Shown here: positions 50,910-59,037 of the stretch, in pieces | How the letters are laid out: each line of letters opens with the position of its first letter | How positions within the stretch are numbered: position 1 is the stretch's first letter | Assembly: GCF_000380505.1 (NCBI RefSeq) | Contig: NZ_AQYH01000006.1 | Coordinates: 310,001-374,000, forward strand | Direction of reading: 5' to 3' | Source of the DNA: Kaistia granuli DSM 23481 | GTDB taxonomy: Bacteria; Pseudomonadota; Alphaproteobacteria; Rhizobiales; Kaistiaceae | Length of the DNA: 64,000 nt | Made by a program: the position numbers and the translations under genes | Notes under the pieces: model-generated | Told to the model about the DNA's origin: nothing | The model's input: the letters and a program-made list of their open reading frames with translations, nothing else | Database searches by the model: none

Positions 50910-51368
50910 ATGGCGAGCCAAGAGAGCCCGATGCGCTACGAGGAGGACGGCAACGTCCATCTCGATTTCCACGGCGCCGCCAACACGACGATCGACTTCA
51001 TCGTCGAGCGCTTTGGCGTCGAGGCGATGGACGAGATCTTCCGCAAGGTCGGCCGCGACGTCTATGTCAGCATCCGCAACGATCTGATCGCCGGCGACAC
51101 GCGCCAGCTGGTGCGCCACTGGCGCCATTTCTTCGACCGCGAGAGCGGCGACTACGACATCGAAGTCGGCGACGACCAGATCGTGCTGACGGTGCGCCGC
51201 TGCCCGGCCTGGCACCATGTGAAGGGCCTGGTCGGTCACGTCTCGCCGCATTTCTGCGACCAGACCAGCCGCACGAATGAAGCGATGGCCGAAGGCTCCC
51301 CCTATGCAATCGACACCGAAATCACCGGCGAGGGTTCGTGCCGGCAGGTCATCCGGAGGCGGGCATGA
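50910..51368 (+). CDS. Small cysteine protein of unknown function, paralogue of 51365
   Basis: A 152-residue protein with no signal peptide or membrane segment. Its N-terminal half is helical in character with a run of charged residues; the C-terminal half has Cys98 (RRCPAW), Cys116 (HFCDQ) and Cys144 (GSCRQV). The next gene's product has cysteines at the same spacing (18 residues between the first two, 30 instead of 28 between the last two), and both have a CP pair at the first. The start is two bases after the NagA-like stop, and the end overlaps the next start by four bases. The pattern recalls the family of L-2-amino-thiazoline-4-carboxylate hydrolases, but I cannot confirm this. The pair may form a heterodimeric enzyme. 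Confidence 0.7.
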   Translation: MASQESPMRYEEDGNVHLDFHGAANTTIDFIVERFGVEAMDEIFRKVGRDVYVSIRNDLIAGDTRQLVRHWRHFFDRESGDYDIEVGDDQIVLTVRRCPAWHHVKGLVGHVSPHFCDQTSRTNEAMAEGSPYAIDTEITGEGSCRQVIRRRA

Positions 51369-51853
51369 TCCCGAGCGACCACTTCACGCGCTTCTACAAC
51401 GAGGTCTTCAAGTTCCTGGAAAGCCAGGGCGAGGAGGCGCTCGAAGCCTATTGGCTGGCGATCTCCAAGAACCAGGAACGCCACATCCTCGAGCTGATCG
51501 AGACCCAGGGCCTCGCCGGCATGTACGAGTACTGGTCGCACATCAAGATCGAGGAAAACTGCGACATGGACCTCGATTTCAACGAGGACCGGCTGGAACT
51601 CCGGATGAATGTCTGTCCGAGCCTTTCCAAGGTGATGGACAATGACGCCGCGCCGATGGAGCGCTATTGCGATCACTGCGCCGGCTGGATCGGGCCGATC
51701 ATGGACAAGACCGGCTACCACATGGTCTACGACGTGATCGACCGCAAGAAGCCGCAATGCGTGACGAGGATCTTCAAGGATCCCGCCAAGGCGCGCGCGG
51801 CCGAGAAGGACGCCAAGCTCCTGATGGGCTGGCCCGGCCACAAGGTCGGCTGA
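51365..51853 (+). CDS. Small cysteine protein of unknown function, paralogue of 50910
   Basis: A 162-residue soluble protein. I chose the ATG at 51365 because GGAGGCGGGC precedes it and it overlaps the previous stop (ATGA). Cysteines at 84 (NVCPSL), 102 and 105 (YCDHCAGW) and 132 (QCVTRIF) match the positions in the previous protein, apart from the extra Cys105. A YW-x-H motif near residues 56-59 corresponds to HWRHF in the paralogue. These shared points suggest a common fold with divergent roles. The gene is 58 bases upstream of the D-threonine-aldolase-like gene. The function is unknown; thiazoline-type amide hydrolysis is one possibility. Confidence 0.7.
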   Translation: MIPSDHFTRFYNEVFKFLESQGEEALEAYWLAISKNQERHILELIETQGLAGMYEYWSHIKIEENCDMDLDFNEDRLELRMNVCPSLSKVMDNDAAPMERYCDHCAGWIGPIMDKTGYHMVYDVIDRKKPQCVTRIFKDPAKARAAEKDAKLLMGWPGHKVG

Positions 51854-51911
51854 ACGAAAACACGAGACGCACTCCGCGCCTTCGCGCCGGATGGCGCGGG
51901 GGAGAGACGGA

Positions 51912-53060
51912 ATGAGACGCGGCGTCGCCGGGCTGAACGAAACGCTGATCGGCGCGCGCGGCGGCCGCACCAGGCTGGAAACCCCGGCGCTGGTGCTCGA
52001 CGCCGACGCGTTCGAGGCCAATCTGCAGGCGCTGACCGGCATGGCGCGCGCCGCCGGCCTTGGCCTCCGCCCGCACGCCAAGTCCCACAAATGCGCTGCC
52101 ATCGCCAAGCGCCAGATGGACGCCGGCGCGCTCGGCATCGCCTGCGCCAAGACCGGCGAATTGCTGGCCCTGTTCGAGGCGGGCATCCAGGAGCTGATGC
52201 TGACGGCCCCGGTCGTCAGCCGCCGCAAGATCGATCGGCTGACCGAGGCGGCCGCCCGCGGCGCCGAGATCACCGTCGTCGTCGACCATCCGACCCAGAT
52301 CGCCGACTACGCGGCCTCCGCGCGCGAGGCCGGCGTCCGTCTCGCCGTGCTGGTCGAGTGCGATGTCGGCCAGCGCCGCACTGGCGTCGCCAAGCCGGAG
52401 GCCGCCGTCGCGCTCGCCCGGCAGATCGCGGAACAGGACTCGCTCGTCTTCGCCGGCGTGCAGGGCTATGCCGGCTTCGTCCAGCATGTCTTCGACCACG
52501 AGGCCCGCAGGGCGGAGAACCGCCAGGCCATGGGCCGCCTGCTCGCCATCGTCAACGCCCTCGACGAGGCGGGGCTGCCGCCGGCGATCGTCACCGGCGG
52601 CGGCACCGGCAGCCACCTGCTCGATCTCGAGGACAAGGTGCTGACCGAGGTCCAGGCCGGCTCCTATGTCTTCATGGACGAGGATTATCGCCGGGTCGAC
52701 CTGCACGGATCGGGTGCGGACGTGTTCGGCACCGCCCTTTTCGTCGTCGTCACCGTCATCGCCCACAATCTGCATGGCGATGCCATCGTCGATGCCGGCA
52801 CCAAGAGCTTTGCCGTCGACGGCCCGCTGCCACGCGCCTATCTCGACGGCCGCGAGATCGGCACCATCACCTTTGTCGGCGACGAATTCGGCCGGCTGGA
52901 GACGGCACCAGGCAAGCCGGCCCCGGCGCTCGGCACCCGCCTCGAATGCACCGTGCCGCATTGCGACCCGACCGCCAATCTGCACGATTTCCTGCATGTC
53001 GTGCGCGCCGACAGGCTGGAGGACATCTGGCCGATCGAGGCGCGCGGCCTGTCGGACTGA
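51912..53060 (+). CDS. D-threonine-aldolase-like fold-type III PLP enzyme
   Basis: A 382-residue PLP enzyme with an alanine-racemase-type barrel. The PLP lysine is in RPHAKSHK (probably Lys57). The glycine-rich phosphate loop is in VTGGGTGSHL. Near the C-terminus VPHCDPTANLHD carries His-x-Asp, the metal pair of D-threonine aldolases; D-serine dehydratases have His-x-Cys there. I chose the ATG at 51912 because GGAGAGACGGA precedes it. The expected reaction is metal-assisted retro-aldol cleavage of a D-beta-hydroxy-amino acid to glycine and an aldehyde. It is the last gene of the 49720-53060 run, and its dehydratase-like relative is at 60817. Confidence 0.87.
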   Translation: MRRGVAGLNETLIGARGGRTRLETPALVLDADAFEANLQALTGMARAAGLGLRPHAKSHKCAAIAKRQMDAGALGIACAKTGELLALFEAGIQELMLTAPVVSRRKIDRLTEAAARGAEITVVVDHPTQIADYAASAREAGVRLAVLVECDVGQRRTGVAKPEAAVALARQIAEQDSLVFAGVQGYAGFVQHVFDHEARRAENRQAMGRLLAIVNALDEAGLPPAIVTGGGTGSHLLDLEDKVLTEVQAGSYVFMDEDYRRVDLHGSGADVFGTALFVVVTVIAHNLHGDAIVDAGTKSFAVDGPLPRAYLDGREIGTITFVGDEFGRLETAPGKPAPALGTRLECTVPHCDPTANLHDFLHVVRADRLEDIWPIEARGLSD

Positions 53061-53211
53061 GTTCTGGGCGGACCGTCGGCGCCCCTGCGCACCTTGCCCT
53101 CAAGATCTTTCGAATGACGGGAAGGTCGCCGCGTCGCCCCGGCGGAGGCCAGGGCCCATAAACACCAGCCGAGCAAACCGTGCCCGCATCTGGTCACAGG
53201 CCTGAGTGTCT

Positions 53212-53238
53212 AGATCCCGGCCTTCGCCGGGATGACGG
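53212..53238. repeat. Dispersed palindromic repeat, copy 2 (single unit)
   Basis: The unit AGATCCCGGCCTTCGCCGGG followed by ATGACGG has the same right-arm sequence as copies 1 and 3. It forms a GC-rich hairpin on its own (CCCGGC and GCCGGG around CTTC). Confidence 0.65.
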
Positions 53239-53329
53239 CGCGGGGGGACGCCGGCGCTGTGCCAAGTCTCTCAGGGACGGGCGAAGAAAGACTTTCGCCG
53301 CCCGATCCGAGCCCCGACCCCGCCCTCGC

Positions 53330-53431
53330 CGTCATCCCCGCGAAGGCTGGGATCCATGCAGCCGGTTTTTTGGGCGTTTCGCGCGGCCAGCACCCGGCTG
53401 GATCGATCCCGGGTCAAGCCGGGGATGACGG
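53330..53431. repeat. Dispersed palindromic repeat, copy 3
   Basis: The left arm begins CGTCATCCCCGCGAAGGCTG at 53330, and the right arm ends AGCCGGGGATGACGG at 53431. Its length and organisation (about 100 bases, arms inverted, variable middle) match copy 1 at 47801-47903. Confidence 0.75.
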
Positions 53432-53472
53432 CGAGGCTGGGGCGGCAGGGAGAGAACGGTCGGCAACAGCCC

Positions 53473-54420
53473 TCACCGATAGTCAATCCGCGGGTCGATA
53501 TAGGCGTAGAGCACGTCGACGGCGAGGTTGATCGCGATGTAGAGCACCAGGATGACGACGATGCAGCCCTGGATCAGCGGGTAGTCGCGCGTCGTGATCG
53601 CCTGGATCAGCAAACGGCCGATGCCCGGATAAGTGAACACCGCCTCCGTCACGACGGCGCCGCCGATGAAGTTCGCCATCATCAGGCCGACGATGGTGAT
53701 GAACGGCAGCAGCGCGTTGCGCAGGATGTGGACCCCGACGATCTGCCGCTCCGGCAGCCCCTTGGAGCGCGCCGTTCGGACGTAGTCTGCCCGGAGTTCG
53801 CTGACCAGCGAGGCGCGCAGGAACCGCGCCAGGATGCCCGACACATAGATGCCAAGCGTCAGCGCCGGCAGCGCCAGATTGCGCAGCGCACCGATCGGGT
53901 TTTCCCAGATCGGCACATAGGCCGAAGCCGAGGGCAGCCAACGCAGTTCGACCGCGAAGACGAGGATCAGCAGGATACCGAGCCAGAAAGTCGGCACGCC
54001 GAGCGCCATGGCGCTCCAGGCCGAGAGCACGCGGTCGAGCCAGGAGCCGGGACGCAGCGCGCTGGCGATTGCCACCGGAATGCCGATGACGAGCGAGACG
54101 ATCGTCGCGGCGACGGCGAGCTGCAGCGTCGCCGGCAGGCGCTGGCCGATCAGCTCCAGCACCGGGGCGCGGCCGCGGATCGACATGCCGAAATCGCCCC
54201 GGATCGCATTCCAGAGCCAGTCCGCATATTGCACCAGTACCGGCCGGTCGAGACCGAACTGGGCGGTGGCGGCGGCGATCTGCTCGGGGCTGGCATTGTC
54301 GCCGGCAATCGCGCCGATCGGCCCACCGGGAACGGCGTAGATCATCGCCCAGATCGCGGTCGAGGCGAGCAGCAGGACGGGCACCAGCTGCAGCAGGCGG
54401 CGGAGCACGAAGCCGATCAT
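53473..54420 (-). CDS. Dipeptide-type ABC transporter permease (DppB type)
   Basis: A 315-residue permease beginning MIGFVLRRLLQLVPVLLLAS. The DppB hallmarks FGLDRPVLVQYADWLWNAI and RGDFGMSIRGRAPV are present; the EAA-like loop is RTARSKGLPERQIVGVHILR. It is the last gene of the minus-strand operon and overlaps the DppC-type gene by four bases. It is the second such permease in the window (compare 44006), clearly diverged. Confidence 0.9.
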   Translation of the reverse strand: MIGFVLRRLLQLVPVLLLASTAIWAMIYAVPGGPIGAIAGDNASPEQIAAATAQFGLDRPVLVQYADWLWNAIRGDFGMSIRGRAPVLELIGQRLPATLQLAVAATIVSLVIGIPVAIASALRPGSWLDRVLSAWSAMALGVPTFWLGILLILVFAVELRWLPSASAYVPIWENPIGALRNLALPALTLGIYVSGILARFLRASLVSELRADYVRTARSKGLPERQIVGVHILRNALLPFITIVGLMMANFIGGAVVTEAVFTYPGIGRLLIQAITTRDYPLIQGCIVVILVLYIAINLAVDVLYAYIDPRIDYR

Positions 54421-55298
54421 GACGTGACCTCTTCGGCCTTGGGAGCGACGACCGCATCGCGACGGCCTTCGAGCAGGCCGGAGAGCGCGCGGCCCAGCAC
54501 GTCGAAGGAAAGGATGGTGAGCGTCAGCACGATGCCGGGCAGCACGGCATAGTAAGGCGCTTCATGCAGGTAGGATTTTCCCGTCCGCAGCATCTCGCCC
54601 CAGCTTGGTGTCGGCGGCGGCACGCCGACGCCGAGGAAGGAAAGCGCGGCTTCCAGCAGGATCGCCACCGAGCAGAGCACGACAACCTGCACGAAGATCG
54701 GGCTCCACGAGTTCGGCAGGATGGTGCGGAACATGTTGTAGGTCGCGGTGCCGCCGAATGCCTCGACGGCGGTGACGAAGTCGCGCTTGCGGAGCGTCAG
54801 CACCTGCGCCCGGGTGATGCGGGCGAAACTCGGAATGCCGGTGAGGCCGACCGCGATCAGCGCCGCCGCCTGGCTGCGACCGAGCACGGCGATCATCGCC
54901 ATGGCAAACAGGATCGCCGGCAGCGCCAGCAGCACGTCGACGAAGCGCATCAGGGCCGCGTCGCGCCAGCCGCCGAAGAAGCCGGCGACAAGCCCGATCG
55001 GCACGCCGGCGAGTGCCGCGATCGCCACGGCGCCGCCCGCCGTCAGAAGCGAGGTGCGCGCGCCGAAGACGACGCGGGCGAGGATGTCGCGGCCCAGTTC
55101 ATCCGTGCCGAACCAGTTGGTGGCGGACGGCCCCTTCAGCGCATTGGCGAGCTTCTGCGCCACCGGATTGAGGGGCAGGAAGTCGGCGAACACAGCCAGG
55201 AGCGTGATGGTCGCGAGGAAGATCAGCGCCAGAGCCGAGCCCTTGCTCGCCATCAGGCGGGCGAGGATCGAGAGCGTCTTGCGGAGGAAACGGCTCAT
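54417..55298 (-). CDS. Dipeptide-type ABC transporter permease (DppC type)
   Basis: A 293-residue permease with the first membrane segment near residues 19-39 (GSALALIFLATITLLAVFAD). NWFGTDELGRDILARVVFGA is the DppC signature and VTAVEAFGGTATYNMFRTIL covers the EAA-like loop. It overlaps the ATPase gene and the DppB-type gene by four bases each, so all three are translationally coupled. Confidence 0.9.
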   Translation of the reverse strand: MSRFLRKTLSILARLMASKGSALALIFLATITLLAVFADFLPLNPVAQKLANALKGPSATNWFGTDELGRDILARVVFGARTSLLTAGGAVAIAALAGVPIGLVAGFFGGWRDAALMRFVDVLLALPAILFAMAMIAVLGRSQAAALIAVGLTGIPSFARITRAQVLTLRKRDFVTAVEAFGGTATYNMFRTILPNSWSPIFVQVVVLCSVAILLEAALSFLGVGVPPPTPSWGEMLRTGKSYLHEAPYYAVLPGIVLTLTILSFDVLGRALSGLLEGRRDAVVAPKAEEVTS

Positions 55299-57355
55299 GT
55301 GGCGGCCTCCAGCACGCCCGGGGCGAAGATGTTGCGATGGCCCTCGGCCAGCGGGCCGGCATGATGGCAGGCGGTCCGCGTCGGGAAGTCGAGATAGCGG
55401 TCGAACACCGGCGCCTCGGCCGAGCAGAGCGGAGTGGCGCGGAAGCAGCGCGGATGGAAGGTGCAGCCGGTCGGTGGCGAAGCGGGGTTGGGGATCTCGC
55501 CTTCGAGCACGATCCGCCGTCTTGTGTCGCGGACTGCGGGATCCGGTACGGGGGCGGCCGAGAGCAGGCTCTGCGTGTAGGGGTGGACGGGAAGATCATA
55601 GAGCCCGTCGCGCGAACTCTCCTCGACGATGCGGCCGAGATACATGACCGCGACACGGTCCGAGACGTGGCGGACCACCGAAAGATTGTGCGCGATGAAC
55701 AGGTAGGCGAGGCCGAGCTCGCGCTGCAGATCCTGCAGCAGGTTGATCACCTGCGCCTGGATCGAGACGTCGAGCGCCGCGACCGGCTCGTCGAGGATCA
55801 GGAGCTTCGGCTGCAAGGCCAGCGCGCGGGCGATGCCGATTCGCTGCTTCTGGCCGCCGGAGAATTCGCTCGGGAATCGCCCGAGCATGGTGCGCGACAA
55901 GCCAACCATGTCGAACAATTCGGCGATGCGGCGGGCGCCGCCCATCTCGTCATAGATGCCGTGGATGCGGAGCGGCTCGGCGACGATGTCCTCGACTGAC
56001 TTGACCGGGTTCAGCGACGCATAGGGATCCTGGAAGACATATTGCATCTCGCGCCGCGCCTTGCGCATGGCGCCGCCGTCGAGATCGCGGATCGAGCGGC
56101 CAGCGAAGCGGATGCTGCCGCCGGTCGCCTTGATCAGCCCCATGATGGCGCGGCCGGTCGTGGTCTTGCCGCAGCCGGACTCGCCGACCAGACTGACCGT
56201 TTCGCCCGGATTGACGGAGAGGCTGACGCCGTCGACCGCCTTGACCCAGCCGGTCGTGCGCCGGAGCACGCCGGTCTTGACCGGAAAATGCACCTTCAAC
56301 CCTTCGACGGCGAGCAGCGGTTCGGGCTTAGACGGGGGCGCTTCGGCATGGATGCGCGGCTCGGCCGCCATCGTCTCGGCCGGAAGCTTCTCGGCGAAAT
56401 GGCAGGCCGACTGGCGGTTGTCGCCGACGGCGCTGAGCGACGGCTCCTCCGCTACGCAGAGCGGCTGATCGCGGCCGACGGCGCAGCGCGGTTGGAAGGC
56501 GCAGCCTTTCGGCAGCGCGCCGGGAATAGGCGGCTGGCCCGGGATGGGATCGAGCCGCGAGTCCGACGTGTCGATGCGCGGAACGCTGCGCAGCAACGCC
56601 CTCGTATAGGGATGGCGCGGGCTGGCAAAGATCTCGGCGACCGGCGCGGTCTCGACGATGCGGCCGCCATACATGACGGCGACGCGGTCGGCGACTTCGG
56701 CGACCACGCCGAGATCATGCGTGATCAGGATGACCGCCGAGCCGAGCTCCGCCTGGCGGCGCGCCAGAACGGCGAGCACCTGCGCCTGCACGGTGACGTC
56801 GAGCGCCGTCGTCGGCTCATCGGCGATGATCAGCTTCGGCTGGCCGGCCATCGCCATGGCGATGACGGCGCGCTGGCGCATGCCGCCGGAGAATTGGTGC
56901 GGATATTGCCCCGCCCGCCCTTGCGGATCGGCGATATCGACCTCGCGCAGCAGTTCCGCCGCGCGGGCGTGCGCGTCGGCCTTCTTCAGCCGGCCATGCG
57001 CGACTTCGCCCTCGGTGATCTGGCGGCCGACGGTAAGCACCGGATTGAGCGTCGTCGTCGGGTCCTGGAAGATGAACCCGACATCGCGGCCTCGCATCTG
57101 GCGCAGCGTTTCCGGCGCGGCCGTGGTGACGTCGATACCGCAAAGCCGGATTGACCCATCGACCCGCGCGGTTTCCGACAGAAGGCCGGTGACCGCGAGG
57201 GAGGTGACGCTCTTGCCCGAGCCGGACTCGCCGACGATGCAGAGAACCTCATTCGGATAGACGTCGAAATCGACGCCGCGGACGACGGGCACCGAACGCC
57301 CCTCGCCGCCGAAATCCACCTTCAGTCCCCGGACGGAGAGAACCGGGTCAACCAT
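55295..57355 (-). CDS. Fused double ATPase of dipeptide-type ABC transporter (DppD-DppF fusion)
   Basis: A 686-residue protein with two ATPase units. The first has Walker A GESGSGKS, signature FSGGMRQ, Walker B LIIADEPTTALD and the C-terminal GCAFQPRC segment near residue 300. The second, from about residue 345, has Walker A GESGCGKTT, signature FSGGQKQ, Walker B LLILDEPVAALD and a GCTFHPRC segment near the end. This replaces the separate DppD and DppF proteins of the 45887/46897 system, so the two importers in the window have different architectures and are not recent duplicates. It follows the receptor gene after 39 bases. Confidence 0.92.
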   Translation of the reverse strand: MVDPVLSVRGLKVDFGGEGRSVPVVRGVDFDVYPNEVLCIVGESGSGKSVTSLAVTGLLSETARVDGSIRLCGIDVTTAAPETLRQMRGRDVGFIFQDPTTTLNPVLTVGRQITEGEVAHGRLKKADAHARAAELLREVDIADPQGRAGQYPHQFSGGMRQRAVIAMAMAGQPKLIIADEPTTALDVTVQAQVLAVLARRQAELGSAVILITHDLGVVAEVADRVAVMYGGRIVETAPVAEIFASPRHPYTRALLRSVPRIDTSDSRLDPIPGQPPIPGALPKGCAFQPRCAVGRDQPLCVAEEPSLSAVGDNRQSACHFAEKLPAETMAAEPRIHAEAPPSKPEPLLAVEGLKVHFPVKTGVLRRTTGWVKAVDGVSLSVNPGETVSLVGESGCGKTTTGRAIMGLIKATGGSIRFAGRSIRDLDGGAMRKARREMQYVFQDPYASLNPVKSVEDIVAEPLRIHGIYDEMGGARRIAELFDMVGLSRTMLGRFPSEFSGGQKQRIGIARALALQPKLLILDEPVAALDVSIQAQVINLLQDLQRELGLAYLFIAHNLSVVRHVSDRVAVMYLGRIVEESSRDGLYDLPVHPYTQSLLSAAPVPDPAVRDTRRRIVLEGEIPNPASPPTGCTFHPRCFRATPLCSAEAPVFDRYLDFPTRTACHHAGPLAEGHRNIFAPGVLEAAT

Positions 57356-57394
57356 GGGCGGACCCGACGACTGGAACTGCGGTGCCCGCCTGCA

Positions 57395-58960
57395 TCACTG
57401 GAAGCCCACCGTGCGCGCGACGAACAGATTGTCAATGTCGAGCGAGAGGCCGCCGAGGTTCGGCGCGGCGACGACGAGGCCGGTGTCGTAGGAATTGATC
57501 GGCACGGCGAACGAGGTCTCGACCAGCACGCGGTTCAGATGGTCGTAGGCAGCCTTCACATCGGCGTCCGGCCCCGAGGTGGTGTTCACCCGATTGATGG
57601 CGTCGACATATTCGGGATGCGGATGCGGGTCCTTCAGCACCGGGTTCTTGACGACGCGGTAGATGCTGTTGGTGGCGACGCGGGACGGGAACTTCTGCAC
57701 ATTGCCGACGGCGCCGAAGGTGGCGTCATAGTCGCCGGCGAGCTGCGCCTCGGTGTATTCGGCGCCCTGCCGGACATCGAGCTCGATGTTGATGCCGATC
57801 TCGGCCAGCGCGCTCTGGGCGATCTGGCTCAGCACGACGCTGGGCTCGTCATTGCCCCAGACCAGCATCTTCCAGTTGCTCTGCTCTTCCGGCGTCAGGC
57901 CCGAAGCGGCGAAGAGCTCCTTGGCCTTGTCGAGATCGTAGCCGAACTCGGCCCCATAGGCGGCGTCATAGGCCGGGCTCGCCGGCGCCCATGGCAGGGC
58001 GACGACCTCGCCGAGGCCGGCATAGCCGACGCGCAGCATGCCCTCGCGATCCATCAGATAGTTGAAGGCCTGGCGGAACTTGGCGTTCTGGAACGGACCG
58101 CGGGTCGAATTCATCCGGAACACCTGGACGAGGGGACCGGGGCCACGCAGGACCTGGAAGCCGGCGTCCTGCAGGCGGACAGCGCTGCGCGAGGAACCGC
58201 CATAGACGAGGTCGATGGCGCCGGATTCGAGCGCGGCGCTGGCGGACGAGTCTTCGCTGAAGATGGTGAAATCGACCTTCTCGGCGATCGGCTGGCCCTT
58301 GCGCCAGTAGTTCGGATTGGCCTTCAGCGTCAGGCCCTGGCCGACGGCGCGGCTCTCGAGCAGGTAGGCTCCGGTGCCGGCCGGCACCGTCTCGACGGTA
58401 TCGATGCCCTTGGCTTCGATCGGGATCGTGAACTGCAGGAGGTCGGTGATCTGGCGCTGCGGCACCGGCGCCTTGAAGTTGATGGCGATGGTCTGGTCGT
58501 CCGGGGTCGCCCAGTCCTTGACGATCGACATGGTGGCGTAGACGTTCTTGCCGCGCTCGGGATCGGCCGCCTTGGCGAGCGTCGCCGCGACATCGGCCGA
58601 GGTCAGCTTGGCGCCGCTGTGGAAGGTCACGTCGTCGCGCAGCGTCACCGTGACCGACTGGTTGTCGGGGGCGATCGTCCAGGCGGTCGCCAGGCTCGGC
58701 ACCGCCTCGCCCTCCGGCGTGTATTCGATCAGGCTGTCATAGAGGTTCTTGATCAGGTGGAAGTTCACCGTCGAGAACTGCTGCGGATCGAAATTGGTCA
58801 GGTCGCTCAGCACGGCGACGCGGAGGGTGCCGCCCTTCAGCGCCGCCTCCTCGGCCTGCGCCGGAGCGCTCCAGCCGGCGCCGCCGATGGCAACGGGTGC
58901 CGTCGCGGCGAGAAAGAGGAACCCCAGCCGCCTGAGTGTCCGGAGGAATTGGGTCTTCAT
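57395..58960 (-). CDS. Dipeptide-type ABC transporter substrate-binding protein (family 5)
   Basis: A 521-residue family-5 receptor. I chose the ATG at 58960, which gives a normal signal peptide (MKTQFLRTLRRLGF, hydrophobic LFLAATAPVAIGGAG, cut near AQA before EEAALKGG); the frame stays open upstream but without a start signal. The mature part has GTLRVAVLSDLTNFDPQQFS and IEYTPEGEAVPSLATAWTI, then VTLRDDVTFHSGAKLTSADV. It is the receptor for the 53473-57355 transporter and follows the M81 gene at 59038 by 77 bases. Unlike the other seven binding-protein genes, it is not followed by a clear hairpin. Confidence 0.9.
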   Translation of the reverse strand: MKTQFLRTLRRLGFLFLAATAPVAIGGAGWSAPAQAEEAALKGGTLRVAVLSDLTNFDPQQFSTVNFHLIKNLYDSLIEYTPEGEAVPSLATAWTIAPDNQSVTVTLRDDVTFHSGAKLTSADVAATLAKAADPERGKNVYATMSIVKDWATPDDQTIAINFKAPVPQRQITDLLQFTIPIEAKGIDTVETVPAGTGAYLLESRAVGQGLTLKANPNYWRKGQPIAEKVDFTIFSEDSSASAALESGAIDLVYGGSSRSAVRLQDAGFQVLRGPGPLVQVFRMNSTRGPFQNAKFRQAFNYLMDREGMLRVGYAGLGEVVALPWAPASPAYDAAYGAEFGYDLDKAKELFAASGLTPEEQSNWKMLVWGNDEPSVVLSQIAQSALAEIGINIELDVRQGAEYTEAQLAGDYDATFGAVGNVQKFPSRVATNSIYRVVKNPVLKDPHPHPEYVDAINRVNTTSGPDADVKAAYDHLNRVLVETSFAVPINSYDTGLVVAAPNLGGLSLDIDNLFVARTVGFQ

Positions 58961-59037
58961 GCTGGGGTCCCCGCTGTTGCGCTTTATGGCTAACGATTGG
59001 TTAACAAGGTGTCCGTCGCGGCCGGGGCCGCGACCGC

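Larger units (their letters stand above)
53061..53472. other. Repeat-filled gap between convergent operons
   Basis: 412 bases with no credible gene. They contain palindromic repeat units at 53212-53238 and 53330-53431, and a related GC-rich unit around 53132-53158 (CGTCGCCCCGGCGGAGGCCA and onward). The region separates the convergent ends of the 49720-53060 and 53473-58960 operons and may terminate both. Confidence 0.6.

Noticed and set aside
47801-53431. Repeats as a CRISPR array or insertion-sequence ends
   Set aside because: The copies are few, inverted within each element and irregularly spaced, with no spacers of constant length, no transposase and no cas gene.
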